From assembly GCF_002874775.1 (NCBI RefSeq), contig NZ_CP020991.1, positions 1,555,225-1,619,224 on the forward strand: a stretch of DNA of 64,000 nt. Reading direction: 5' to 3'. Shown here piece by piece: positions 17,749 through 27,280 of this stretch (its first letter is position 1; every line of letters starts with the position of its first letter). Both the position numbers and the translations under genes were made by a program. Source of the DNA: Monoglobus pectinilyticus (lineage in GTDB: Bacteria > Bacillota > Clostridia > Monoglobales > Monoglobaceae). The notes under the pieces are model-generated. The model made no database searches and was not told the origin of the DNA. It saw only the letters and a list, made by a program, of their open reading frames with translations.

Positions 17749-19149
17749 ATGAAATGGTGTATGAATATCAACAAACTTGCTGAAATCACCGGAGGAATAG
17801 CTTACAATTGCAGCGGAGATGAGATAGTTAAAAACGTAGTCAGAGATGACAGAGAAGTATCCGACGGAACTGTTTTTGTTGCTCTTAAAGGAGAAAATAA
17901 TAACGGTCATAGATTTGTTCAGAGAGCCGTAAATAACGGTGCTGCATGCTGTGTGGTTGACAAAGAGGAAGGAAGCTTCGGAAATCTTCCTGTTGTTGCT
18001 GTAGACGATACATTCAAAGCGCTGAGAGATATAGCGGCGTTTTATAGAGAACAATTTAATATTCCGGTAGTCGGAATCACAGGAAGCGTTGGAAAGACTT
18101 CAACAAAAGGTATGATAGCCTCTGTATTGGGCAACGAATATGTTACGCTGAAGACGGAGGGTAATTATAATAATGAGGTCGGAGTTCCGCTTACTATTTT
18201 TAGACTTACGGATAACGACGAAGCGGCAGTTATAGAAATGGGTATGAGCGCTTTTGGTGAAATTTCAAGGCTTTCTAAAATAGTTAAGCCGGATACTGCG
18301 GTAATCACCAATATTGGTATTTCACATATGGAACATTTGGGCAGTCAAGAGGGAATATGCAAGGCTAAATTTGAGATTCTTGATGGTTTGTCTATAGACG
18401 GAACCATTATCTTGAATGGAGACGATGAATTTCTCTGGGAGAAAAATGGAGAGCTGGATTATGAAACCTTATATTATGGTATAGAAAATAAATCCTGTGA
18501 CGTTGTAGCGACGGATATAAAATTATACTCGTGCGGCAGTGAGTTTAACGTAAAAATAGATGGTGTTGACTATAAATTTGAGACTAATGCACCAGGTATA
18601 CATCATATATATAATGCGCTGGCCGCGATACTTGTAGGATATAGGTATAACCTTAAAGTGGAAAGCATGATAAAGGGAGTTCACGATTTTGTGCCGGAGG
18701 GATTAAGACAAGTTAAGACAAATTATCCTAAGTTTACAGTAATAAATGATTGTTATAACGCATGCCCTGATTCTATGGGCTCCGGGCTTGACGTTTTGGT
18801 TTTAACGGCTGAAGAAAACGGCGGAAACAGCAGAAAAGTTGCTTGTTTGGCTGATATGCTGGAGCTTGGAGAGACTTCGGAGCAGGAACATTATAAAGTG
18901 GGGCTGATGTGCGCCGAGAAGGGGATTGACTGTTTGATAACAATAGGCGATATGGCCGGAAACATAGCCAAAGGCGCAATAGACGGCGGTATTAACTCAA
19001 GCGATGTATATGAATTCGGAGATAACGAATCAGCTATATCGCGTCTTGGAGGAATAATAAAAAATAATGATGTTATATGGATAAAAGGCTCAAGAGGTAT
19101 GCATCTTGAGAAAGTTGCGGAAGCGCTTGATAAGATGGGAAATTCATAG
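17749..19149 (+). CDS. murF: UDP-MurNAc-tripeptide:D-Ala-D-Ala ligase
   Basis: 466 residues, with the ATP loop GITGSVGKTSTKGM near residue 107-120, the central EMGMSAFGEISRLS segment and NDCYNACPDSM, both typical of MurF. It completes the UDP-MurNAc pentapeptide. AAGGAG sits 8 bases before the chosen ATG. The 93 bases between murE and murF show no promoter I trust, so cotranscription is likely. Confidence 0.95.
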   Translation: MKWCMNINKLAEITGGIAYNCSGDEIVKNVVRDDREVSDGTVFVALKGENNNGHRFVQRAVNNGAACCVVDKEEGSFGNLPVVAVDDTFKALRDIAAFYREQFNIPVVGITGSVGKTSTKGMIASVLGNEYVTLKTEGNYNNEVGVPLTIFRLTDNDEAAVIEMGMSAFGEISRLSKIVKPDTAVITNIGISHMEHLGSQEGICKAKFEILDGLSIDGTIILNGDDEFLWEKNGELDYETLYYGIENKSCDVVATDIKLYSCGSEFNVKIDGVDYKFETNAPGIHHIYNALAAILVGYRYNLKVESMIKGVHDFVPEGLRQVKTNYPKFTVINDCYNACPDSMGSGLDVLVLTAEENGGNSRKVACLADMLELGETSEQEHYKVGLMCAEKGIDCLITIGDMAGNIAKGAIDGGINSSDVYEFGDNESAISRLGGIIKNNDVIWIKGSRGMHLEKVAEALDKMGNS

Positions 19150-19188
19150 TATTGAGAGCTAAAACTGTTTTGATTGGAGAGGGTAATT

Positions 19189-20166
19189 ATGAATTACTTG
19201 ATTTGGGGAGTTATAGCATTAGTATTGTCAGTATTATTTGGAATATTTGTAATACCAATGCTGAGGAGATTAAAATTCGGTCAGGAAATACGTGAGGAAG
19301 GCCCGGCGTGGCATGCAAGCAAATCAGGGACGCCGACAATGGGCGGAATAATATTTATTTTGAGTATTATTGTAACCCTCGTTGCAATGTTTGTTTGGAC
19401 AGCGTCCGACGGGATTTCTATGGGAAATACAGTGGATTTAGTTTTGGTAATTTTACTTTCACTGGCATTTGGAGCTATAGGATTTATCGATGATTACATA
19501 AAAGTGGTCAAAAAAAGAAACTTAGGTCTTACCGCCGCCCAGAAATTTAGTCTTCAGTTCGTTGCTGCTCTGATTTTTGCTACTGTTGTGGCGATTGGAG
19601 GAAGTACCGGAACGGTGATTGACCTTCCGTTTACTTCGGTGGATTTTGACCTGAGCTGGTTTTATATACCATTTGTGATTTTTGTAATGCTTGCAACCGT
19701 TAACAGTGTGAATTTGACAGATGGGCTTGATGGTTTAGCGACTTCTATAACAATTGTTATTTCGATATTTTATATGCTGATTTCTACAAGTATGGGCAAT
19801 CATGCTATGTCGTTGCTGGCAGCAGTTTTGTGTGGTTCTTTGGTAGGATTTTTGCTTTTTAACTGGAAACCGGCAAAAGTTTTTATGGGTGATACAGGTT
19901 CATTGTTTTTGGGCGGCGCTGTGTGCGGTCTTGCTATAATGCTGAAACAGCCTATAACGCTTTTAATTGTTGGATTTGTGTATGTTATGGAAACGTTGTC
20001 AGTAATTATGCAGGTAACGTCATATAAACTGACCGGAAAGCGTATATTTAAAATGTCACCAATACATCATCATTTTGAAATGTGCGGGTGGAGTGAAGTA
20101 ACAATTGTGTGTGTATTCTCAGCAGTGACGGTTTTGCTTTGCGCGCTGATGTATTATTTTGGTTAA
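19189..20166 (+). CDS. mraY: Phospho-MurNAc-pentapeptide transferase
   Basis: 325 residues from ATG 19189 with GGAGAGGG upstream. It is a polytopic membrane enzyme with about ten membrane segments. Family motifs are SGTPTMGG near 45, DDYIKV near 100, NSVNLTDGLDGLA near 177-189, FMGDTGSLFLGG near 230 and the HHHFE loop near 292. It moves phospho-MurNAc-pentapeptide to undecaprenyl phosphate to form lipid I. The next gene is ftsW directly, with no murD between. Confidence 0.97.
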   Translation: MNYLIWGVIALVLSVLFGIFVIPMLRRLKFGQEIREEGPAWHASKSGTPTMGGIIFILSIIVTLVAMFVWTASDGISMGNTVDLVLVILLSLAFGAIGFIDDYIKVVKKRNLGLTAAQKFSLQFVAALIFATVVAIGGSTGTVIDLPFTSVDFDLSWFYIPFVIFVMLATVNSVNLTDGLDGLATSITIVISIFYMLISTSMGNHAMSLLAAVLCGSLVGFLLFNWKPAKVFMGDTGSLFLGGAVCGLAIMLKQPITLLIVGFVYVMETLSVIMQVTSYKLTGKRIFKMSPIHHHFEMCGWSEVTIVCVFSAVTVLLCALMYYFG

Positions 20167-20199
20167 TTTTATTTATGTGCAGATAGGAGGAGTATCGAC

Positions 20200-21597
20200 T
20201 TGTCAGATGAAAGAAATCCGAGAAAAAAAGCCGGAAACAATAATATAGGCCGGCGTGCTTCAAGTAAATATAGTAAAACGCCGAGAAACTCCGAAAATAG
20301 AAACAACGGATATTATTATAAAAGCATCAGTCATAATGAACCTGTGCAAAACAGAGCGCAGAGCAAACATTATGAGAGCAGTTACATAAAAAAATCACAG
20401 AGCAGGATACAGGAACCGGTTAGAACGCAAGTTCCTCGCCGGGAAACCGCGTCAAAAAATCAAGGAGTAAAATATACTGCTAAAAACTTTCTTAGGGTAG
20501 GCGGAATAAAAATAAGACGCGGCGCGCTCGATTATCAGTTTTTATTGACAACGATTATCTTGGTTGCGTTTGGTATGATTATGCTGTATAGTGCCAGCAG
20601 TTCAAGGGCCTATGCTGCTACCGGCGACAGTATGTATTTTATGAAAAGTCAGTTTGGCGGACTTCTAGTAGGTATAGTGGCTATGATTGGCTGTATGATG
20701 GTGGATTATCATGTTATTGCCAGATTGTCTCCGGTATTGTATGCAATATGTATTATTCTTTTGATATTGGTATTAATCCCCGGAGTGGGAACAACCTCAA
20801 ATGGAGCTACCCGTTGGCTGTTTGGTTTTCAGCCGTCAGAAATAGTAAAATTTGCGACATTACTGGTTGTAGCTGTATATTTGGAAAAATACCAGGATAA
20901 ATTGGGTAACTTCTTCCGAGGATTTTTGCCTTGCCTTTTGATTTTAGGAGTAGTCGGAGCGCTGCTCATGATGGAGCCGCATTTCAGCGCTACTATATTG
21001 ATAACCCTTACAACATTGCTTATGATGTATGTGGGCGGAGCGAAAATAAGACACTTTATTATTTTGGCTATTCCTGCGTTTATTGGCGGAGTGGCAATGA
21101 TATTTGCTGAACCTTACAGACTGCAGAGACTGTTGTCTTTCGGTGATCCATTTGCCGATAAGCAAGGAGCCGGCTGGCAGATTGTTCAGTCTCTTTATGC
21201 CATTGGTTCGGGCGGTGTGTTCGGCGTTGGATTTGGACAGAGCAGACAGAAATACATGTCTCTGCCGGAACCGCATAATGACTTTATTTTCTCAGTATTG
21301 TCAGAAGAATTAGGTTGGGTAGGAGCTATAGTGGTTATAGTTTTATTTCTGTTCCTTATATACAGAGGGATACGTATAGCTCAGAAGGCTCCGGACACTT
21401 TGGGGAAACTTATTGTTATTGGATGTATAGGTCTGATAGGATTTCAGGCGATGATAAATATCGGCGTTGTTACGGCGTCGCTTCCCGTAACGGGAATGCC
21501 GCTTCCTTTCTTTAGTTACGGAGGAACAGCGCTGGCTATAACTATGGGTGAAATCGGCTTGGTGCTTAACGTCTCCAGGCAGGAGAAGGTGTTATAA
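20200..21597 (+). CDS. ftsW: FtsW/SpoVE/RodA-type lipid II polymerase with basic N-terminal tail
   Basis: 465 residues from a TTG start with TAGGAGG nine bases upstream. Residues 1 to about 105 are a disordered, Arg/Lys/Asn/Ser/Tyr-rich cytoplasmic tail. The SEDS core follows with about ten membrane segments and the motifs GATRWL, FQPSEIVKFA and PHNDFIFSVLSEELGWVGA, ending with the PFFSYGGTAL signature. SEDS proteins polymerize glycan strands together with the class B PBP encoded upstream. FtsW or SpoVE cannot be separated by sequence alone. The stop codon overlaps the murG start by one base. Confidence 0.92.
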   Translation: MSDERNPRKKAGNNNIGRRASSKYSKTPRNSENRNNGYYYKSISHNEPVQNRAQSKHYESSYIKKSQSRIQEPVRTQVPRRETASKNQGVKYTAKNFLRVGGIKIRRGALDYQFLLTTIILVAFGMIMLYSASSSRAYAATGDSMYFMKSQFGGLLVGIVAMIGCMMVDYHVIARLSPVLYAICIILLILVLIPGVGTTSNGATRWLFGFQPSEIVKFATLLVVAVYLEKYQDKLGNFFRGFLPCLLILGVVGALLMMEPHFSATILITLTTLLMMYVGGAKIRHFIILAIPAFIGGVAMIFAEPYRLQRLLSFGDPFADKQGAGWQIVQSLYAIGSGGVFGVGFGQSRQKYMSLPEPHNDFIFSVLSEELGWVGAIVVIVLFLFLIYRGIRIAQKAPDTLGKLIVIGCIGLIGFQAMINIGVVTASLPVTGMPLPFFSYGGTALAITMGEIGLVLNVSRQEKVL

Positions 21598-22709
21598 TGA
21601 GAATTTTATTTGCTGGCGGCGGCACTGCAGGTCATATTAATCCTGCTGTCGCTATCGCCAATTATATTGCTGATAAGGAAAGCTCCCAAATAGCCTTCGT
21701 TGGAGTTGAGGAAGGGCTTGAGGCGGAGCTTATTCCACGTTTGGGATATGATTTGTCACTTATAAAGATACATGGTTTTGAAAGAAAGCTTAACTTTCAG
21801 AATTTCAAAAATTTATTTGAACTTCCTAAAAGCATTCATGATTCAAAAAAAATTATAAAGAAGTTTAATCCTGACATAGTTATCGGCACCGGAGGATATG
21901 TCGCAGGGCCTGTGTTATTTGCGGCGGCAAAACTTGGTATACCGACGCTTATACACGAGTCAAACGCATATCCAGGAGTAACTACAAAAATTCTATCTAA
22001 ATATGTCGACACAGTTGCTCTCGGTTCAAAAGCCGCCGAGCCATACATAAAATCAGCTAAACATATAATTTACTCGGGTAATCCTGTTCGTCCGTCTATA
22101 TTATCTACAAGCGAGTTTGAAGCCCGCCGCGTCTTAAAACTTGACGAGCGTCCGTTTATAGTCTTTTTTGGCGGCAGTATGGGAGCTAAAGATTTTAATA
22201 AGACAGTGGTTGATTGGATAAGCGGTGTTATAAAAGATAATAAGTATCAAATCATGATGGGTACCGGAAAATATTTTCAATATGATGATGTTATTAATAG
22301 ATTTGAGAACAATGGTATTGACCTGAAGAAATACCGAAGCGTTAGAGTAAGCGAATATATTTATGATATGAATATTGTAATGTCGGCCGCCGATTTAGTT
22401 GTCTGCCGTGCCGGGGCGAGCACACTGAGCGAATTAACTGCATTGGGAAAACCTTCAATACTTGTGCCGTCTCCATATGTTACTGCCAATCATCAGGAAC
22501 ATAATGCCAGGGCAATAGAAAAAGAAGGCGGAGCAAGAGTTATATTGGAAAATGAATTTACTGCTGAAGTTCTTAACAAAAATATAGAAAGTCTTGTAAG
22601 CAGTAAAGAAAAGCTTAAAAATATGAGAAGAGCCGCTAAAAGTGTTGGCACTACAGCGGCGACAGAGGAAATTTATCGTGAAGCGAAACGTTTGCTGAAG
22701 AATAATTAG
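21597..22709 (+). CDS. murG: UDP-GlcNAc:lipid I N-acetylglucosaminyltransferase
   Basis: 370 residues of a GT-B fold. The first glycine loop is GGGTAGHINPA (7-17), the second is GGSMGAKDFN near 197, and the UDP site carries VVCRAGASTLSEL near 267. IGTGGYVAGPV and HESNAYPG are also MurG signatures. It makes lipid II at the inner membrane face. The ATG overlaps the stop of ftsW (TAATG), indicating translational coupling. Confidence 0.97.
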   Translation: MRILFAGGGTAGHINPAVAIANYIADKESSQIAFVGVEEGLEAELIPRLGYDLSLIKIHGFERKLNFQNFKNLFELPKSIHDSKKIIKKFNPDIVIGTGGYVAGPVLFAAAKLGIPTLIHESNAYPGVTTKILSKYVDTVALGSKAAEPYIKSAKHIIYSGNPVRPSILSTSEFEARRVLKLDERPFIVFFGGSMGAKDFNKTVVDWISGVIKDNKYQIMMGTGKYFQYDDVINRFENNGIDLKKYRSVRVSEYIYDMNIVMSAADLVVCRAGASTLSELTALGKPSILVPSPYVTANHQEHNARAIEKEGGARVILENEFTAEVLNKNIESLVSSKEKLKNMRRAAKSVGTTAATEEIYREAKRLLKNN

Positions 22710-22798
22710 TATATTCAATAACCGCTTTTCACAAACCGTCCTTGACTGCATACTATATTGTGAAAGAATATTAATGTAGCCAGATGGAGGAGATTTTG

Positions 22799-24070
22799 GT
22801 GACCGACGGTTATTTATCTATAAACGGAAGAAGGCGTCTTTTTGGAGAGACCTCAGTTCAGGGTTCAAAGAACTCGGCTCTGCCATGTCTGACCGCCTGT
22901 TGTATGTGTGAGAAAGGGTGCTGTAATTTATGCAGATGTCCTTACCTTTCAGATGTTGAAAATACTTTGGAAATAATGGAGACGCTAGGGTGCCGATGTA
23001 ATTATGATTCTGAACGTGAATTAGCAAATATTTCGGCGGAGAGTATTTTCGGAAGCACAATAGAGCCTGAAATGATGAACAGGATGCGTTCTTCAATATT
23101 GTTTCTGGGAGTTCTTCTGTCTCGAATCGGAGAGGCAGACGTTGGTTATCCCGGAGGCTGTGAATTGGGAGCAAGACCAATTGATTTGCATTTAAAGGCT
23201 TTTAGAAAGCTGGGAGTACAGATAGAGGAAAGTCAGGGAGTTATACACTGCAGAATAAAATCTAAACTTAAACCGTGCTCTGTATCGCTGTTATGCCCCA
23301 GTGTTGGAGCAACCGAAAACATAATGCTGCTTATGGCAAAGTCGGATGGTGAGACAGTTATAAGAAATGCGGCAAGAGAACCCGAAATTGTGGATCTTCA
23401 AGATTTTCTGAACCTTATGGGGGCGGACATAAAAGGCGCCGGCAGTGACGTTATTGTTATAAATGGTGTAAAAAAGCTTCATGGCGCTGATTTTGAAATA
23501 ATGCCGGATAGAATTGTTGCAGTTACATATATGGCCGCTGTTGCAGGCTGCGGAGGAGAGATTCTGTTAAAGGGAATCAACTTGGAGCATTCTTCAATGT
23601 GCAATTCAATTTTAAAGGATATAGGTGCAGATATAAGAAAAACCGGAGATGGAGCCATAATATCTATGAGCGGCCGGCCCAGGGCGGTTAACACCATTAA
23701 AACTTTATACTATCCGGGATTTCCAACTGATGCGCAGCCGCCGTTTATGGCTGTTATGACGGTTGCGGACGGCACTACGGTGTTCTTAGAATCAATTTTT
23801 GAAAATCGTTTCAGACATGCGTCTGAGCTGGCAAAGCTGGGTGCTGATATTGATGTAAACATGTGTCAGGCAACCGTTAGGGGACGGGAGTTTCTAAGCG
23901 GTGCGGATGTTAGGTCATATGATTTGAGAGGCGCCGCGGCTATGGTAATAGGCGGATTAATGGCGGAAGGCACGACGAGAGTCGGAGGACTGCCGCATAT
24001 TGAAAGAGGATATCAGGATATAGTCAGTGATTTGGAATCTTTGGGTGCTGACATTCGTATTGTATACTAA
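22799..24070 (+). CDS. murA: UDP-GlcNAc 1-carboxyvinyltransferase
   Basis: 423 residues from GTG 22799, placed 8 bases after GGAGG; the ATG at 22784 overlaps that ribosome site. The substrate motif KNSALP is near residue 23. The catalytic cysteine C121 lies in GGCELGARPIDLHL, the residue alkylated by fosfomycin. PTDAQPPFMA and ENRFRHASEL near the end complete the EPSP-synthase-like fold. It commits UDP-GlcNAc to peptidoglycan. In B. subtilis the comparable place in the cluster holds murB; murA here is common in Clostridia. Confidence 0.93.
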   Translation: MTDGYLSINGRRRLFGETSVQGSKNSALPCLTACCMCEKGCCNLCRCPYLSDVENTLEIMETLGCRCNYDSERELANISAESIFGSTIEPEMMNRMRSSILFLGVLLSRIGEADVGYPGGCELGARPIDLHLKAFRKLGVQIEESQGVIHCRIKSKLKPCSVSLLCPSVGATENIMLLMAKSDGETVIRNAAREPEIVDLQDFLNLMGADIKGAGSDVIVINGVKKLHGADFEIMPDRIVAVTYMAAVAGCGGEILLKGINLEHSSMCNSILKDIGADIRKTGDGAIISMSGRPRAVNTIKTLYYPGFPTDAQPPFMAVMTVADGTTVFLESIFENRFRHASELAKLGADIDVNMCQATVRGREFLSGADVRSYDLRGAAAMVIGGLMAEGTTRVGGLPHIERGYQDIVSDLESLGADIRIVY

Positions 24071-24097
24071 ACTGAAGAGCCGTTATAGGAGAATATC

Positions 24098-25402
24098 ATG
24101 CAAAAGAAAAGAAACATTAAAAAGAGCAGAATAGACATTGAAAAAGCAAGGGCAAGACGGAAACTAACAGCTATATCTGTGCTGTCAGTAGTTGTTTTAG
24201 CAGTTCTTGCCCTTTGTTTTTTGCTTATGGCACCAATGTTTAATATAAAAAATATAGTTTGCGAGGGTAATGACAAAATAAGTTATGATACCATTGTTGA
24301 TGCCTCACAAATTAAAACGGGCGGAAATATTTTTTTGACAAATCTGAGTTCTCCGAAAAAAAATGTTGAATCTTTAGAGTATGTGGAGGATTGTCAGGTA
24401 AGCCGCGTTTTTCCCGATACTGTTAAATTTACAATTACTGAAAGACAGCCGGCGGCTTATTTCAGCGTCGGAGATTTTCTTACTGTTACAGACACAAACG
24501 GGCGGGTTGTTGACACCGTTACTAACAATGATGATGTGTATCAAATAACATCGTCTAAAATAAAAGAGGAGATAGTTGAACCCACCGGCAGTCCGGAACC
24601 TGAAGAAGATAATACGAAAACTGAGGACGATTCCATTTGGGGCTACGATGATGACGGAGACCCAATATACAAGGTGAACGGCGGTCATTACGAGTTTGAC
24701 AATGACGGCAATAGATATTTTGTTGATGATTCACCCACCAGTTCTCCGGCGGCAGAGAATTCAGAGGAGCCAACTGAATTGGAATCAGGAAATAATTTTG
24801 ATGAATTGAACCGGACTTCAAATGGTGAAATTATTTACAACGCTCCGATAATATATGGAGTTGGAATAACAAAATATCAAGTTGGACATAGGATTCAAAG
24901 TAATGATGAGGACAAGCTGGACAATGTTATAGAAGCTGTAAAGTCTTTATCAAAAGCGGGACTTTTGGAAAGAACCACCAAAATAGATGTAAATAACATA
25001 AATGATGTGAAGTTTTGGGTCGAAGACAGACTGGAAGTATGGTTTGGTACATTTGATAACTTTGATTATAAAGTAAAATTCGTAACTTCTGTTATTGACA
25101 GTAACCTATCAAAGTATGAAGAATCAATATTGGATTTCAGGGATTCAAAACTGTATGTACGCAGTATTGAAACAGGAGAACCTAAAGTGCTGGAAGTTAG
25201 TCCGGAGCCGAATAGTGATGAAGAGGATTCAAAATCTTCGGCAAGACCGAAAGCGTCTCCTATTCCGACAGATGATGAGGATGATGAAGGTTTAGCGGAT
25301 GATGAAGAGCAGGATGAAGAAAATCCCACATCAACTCCGAAAAATGATAATTCTAAAAACGAATCAAAACATACTCCAACTCCAAAGACTCAGAGAAATT
25401 GA
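24098..25402 (+). CDS. DivIB/FtsQ division protein with acidic insertions
   Basis: 434 residues. A short basic cytoplasmic end, a membrane segment at about 25-47, then a POTRA domain (FNIKNIVCEGNDKISYDTIV) and the FtsQ/DivIB core (VEDCQVSRVFPDTVKFTITERQPAAYF). The core is interrupted at about 160-235 by a Asp/Glu/Pro/Ser-rich stretch that contains two related DDDGD/DNDG segments, and the last 70 residues are a very acidic tail with Pro/Thr repeats. DivIB stabilises FtsL and DivIC at the septum. The family core is normally about 260 residues, so the acidic parts are additions. It is the last gene of the cluster. Confidence 0.88.
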   Translation: MQKKRNIKKSRIDIEKARARRKLTAISVLSVVVLAVLALCFLLMAPMFNIKNIVCEGNDKISYDTIVDASQIKTGGNIFLTNLSSPKKNVESLEYVEDCQVSRVFPDTVKFTITERQPAAYFSVGDFLTVTDTNGRVVDTVTNNDDVYQITSSKIKEEIVEPTGSPEPEEDNTKTEDDSIWGYDDDGDPIYKVNGGHYEFDNDGNRYFVDDSPTSSPAAENSEEPTELESGNNFDELNRTSNGEIIYNAPIIYGVGITKYQVGHRIQSNDEDKLDNVIEAVKSLSKAGLLERTTKIDVNNINDVKFWVEDRLEVWFGTFDNFDYKVKFVTSVIDSNLSKYEESILDFRDSKLYVRSIETGEPKVLEVSPEPNSDEEDSKSSARPKASPIPTDDEDDEGLADDEEQDEENPTSTPKNDNSKNESKHTPTPKTQRN

Positions 25403-25529
25403 TAGTCAGTACAGATTTGAGTTAGACAGCATTGGTATGGTATTGGTAAAAGGTATAAAAGACAAGGGCGATATTAAAAATAATCCAGCGTTAGAAGAAG
25501 CGTTTTATTTAGGTAAGTGTTTAATTTAG
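25403..25529 (+). pseudogene. Possible 3' remnant of an unidentified gene
   Basis: Right after the divIB stop, in another frame, about 42 codons read in normal protein-like composition (SQYRFELDSIGMVLVKG, then NNPALEEAFYLGK) and end at TAG 25529. There is no ribosome site and no start before ATG 25428. I do not recognise the family. It may be a decayed gene end or a chance reading frame. Confidence 0.25.
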
Positions 25530-25981
25530 CAAAATCCAATTTGAGAGACCAATCCACTTCGCTTTTTCGGGATAGGAGCATATACTTTTAAGTTGTTTTT
25601 AATACCGGCAGCAGGACAAAGCGGTTATAATTTGCAAAAAAAATAGGACTTCATTTTGTTTGGAGCGGATTCCGAATGTTAGACCAAGAATCTAACAATT
25701 GGGGTTAGCTCACTTAATTGAAGTCCTATTTTTGTTCGCTGTAACAATGAAGTGAAAACAGTGCCTAAGGTTTGAAAATTACAAATTCTTTAAAAATATT
25801 TTATATAGTCTTTTGTATATAAGACTATATTCATTTAAAAGTCTGTTATAAAATGGGTTCTTTAATATATAAAGCAAGCTATTTGTCCTAAAGTTTTAAA
25901 ATCTTTTTCATAGTTTGTTTATATCTTTGAGAAAGTAAAATAGGTTATATATAATATTAGTTTTGGTGTGTGAGAGTTATC
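25530..25981. other. Convergent intergenic region between divIB and the MFS gene
   Basis: About 450 bases with no gene. They hold the 95-base inverted-repeat element at 25639-25733 and a second perfect inverted repeat ATATAGTCTT (25803-25812)/AAGACTATAT (25821-25830) with an 8-base loop. The rest is AT-rich and unremarkable. Confidence 0.5.
25639..25733. terminator. Large structured inverted-repeat element, likely bidirectional terminator
   Basis: AAAAATAGGACTTCA (25639-25653) pairs perfectly over 15 bp with TGAAGTCCTATTTTT (25719-25733). The 65-base interior folds further: CGGATTCCG, and GTTAGA/TCTAAC around a 7-base loop. T-runs end the stem in both directions (five on plus, eight on minus). 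It could instead be a small mobile element; no target duplication is visible. Confidence 0.65.
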
Positions 25982-27277
25982 TTATTTTTCCAGCCGCCAT
26001 ATATGCGGGTCTTTTCTAAAGATTAAGCATGTGATAAGCCCGATAAATCCCAGCCATAAAAATAAAAAAGCGGCTCCGGCGCCTTTTCCTTGCCCAAATA
26101 ATGTAACAAATATGCTTGCAGCTGATTGTGACGCCATGAACGGTTCAAACACTTTGTCAACCAGAAATCCTCCAAGAAAATAACCGATTGGTATAGTGAA
26201 AAACTGTAATGTGTTTCTCGCAGAATATACGCGGCCTTGCATATTAAGAGGGATATGGTTTCTGAAAAGAACATCCATGTTTGCGTTCATAAACGGTATG
26301 GCTATCCATCCTAAAAATGCTCCGATACACCAAACGGGAACGCTTTTTCCAAATGCAAGGAAAAAGTTTTCTGTGCTCATTGCAAGCAGAAGAGAATTGC
26401 AAATTATACGAACCCGGCTTTTGGGTGATGGAATCAGTGATACGAGTATGCTTCCTCCAACCATTGCGAGACCTGATACCGCATTGACTATTCCGAGTGC
26501 AGACTCACTGCCGGAGCTTTTGGATAGAACCATAGCCGGAAGCGCTGCTTCAAAAACTGAAGCGGTAAAATTTATTGCAGCCAAAAATAGTATGAGGTCT
26601 AAAATTCCACGGTTGTGTCTCAGATACCGTATTCCGCTTTTGGCGGATTCGAGCACGGATTCTGCTTTAGCGTTCTCAGTTGATATAACTTTTGGTATTT
26701 TTACAAAGAACAGCAGTGATAAGAAAGCTATTACGAATGTAAATAAATCAAACGCAATAATCGTTTGAATATTGCTCAGCGCCAGCAGTGCGGTAGATAT
26801 GACGGGAGTCATAACGTTTACCAATGAATTTGAGAATGCTCTCATACCGCTCGCTTTTTGATAATGTTTTTTAGGTGTAAGCAGACTGATAGTTACATCT
26901 GCTGACGGTTGCTGTATTGAGTTCATAAGACCGTTTAGTGCATTCAAACAATATAAATGCCATATTTGCAGTTTGCCAAACAGCAGCAGAATCAGGACAG
27001 ATACAGTGCAAACAGCAGCAAAGCTGTCGCAGACAAGCATAGTTGCTTTTTTGTTCCATTTGTCGCTTAACGCTCCTGCAAATATGCTTATAATGACATA
27101 AGGCGCATATGAACATATTGAAAGCATTGAGGTCTTTAAAGCGGACCCTTGCTGCTGATATGACCATATTATTAACGCAAAATTTGTCATTGAACTGCCG
27201 AGGGTTGAAAATGATTGTGTGAGCCACAGTATAATAAACGAATGCAGCTCATATATTAATTTTTTTATTTTATTCAT
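25982..27277 (-). CDS. MFS efflux transporter (drug:H+ antiporter-like, MFS_3 group)
   Basis: 431 residues with about twelve membrane segments. The N-terminal half resembles macrolide-efflux-type transporters: the LWLTQSFSTLGSSMTNFALIIW opening segment and the loop-2 motif GALSDKWNKKATML that corresponds to MFS motif A. A central basic loop separates the two halves. The substrate cannot be read from sequence. The gene is preceded by a translated leader and alternative RNA structures, which suggests induction by a ribosome-targeting compound. The SD AAAAGGAG lies 10 bases before the ATG. Confidence 0.82.
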   Translation of the reverse strand: MNKIKKLIYELHSFIILWLTQSFSTLGSSMTNFALIIWSYQQQGSALKTSMLSICSYAPYVIISIFAGALSDKWNKKATMLVCDSFAAVCTVSVLILLLFGKLQIWHLYCLNALNGLMNSIQQPSADVTISLLTPKKHYQKASGMRAFSNSLVNVMTPVISTALLALSNIQTIIAFDLFTFVIAFLSLLFFVKIPKVISTENAKAESVLESAKSGIRYLRHNRGILDLILFLAAINFTASVFEAALPAMVLSKSSGSESALGIVNAVSGLAMVGGSILVSLIPSPKSRVRIICNSLLLAMSTENFFLAFGKSVPVWCIGAFLGWIAIPFMNANMDVLFRNHIPLNMQGRVYSARNTLQFFTIPIGYFLGGFLVDKVFEPFMASQSAASIFVTLFGQGKGAGAAFLFLWLGFIGLITCLIFRKDPHIWRLEK

Positions 27278-27280
27278 ATT

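Noticed and set aside
26196-26768. 190-codon plus-strand frame opposite the MFS gene
   Set aside because: It is antisense to a conserved transporter, lacks a ribosome site and has no recognisable motif.
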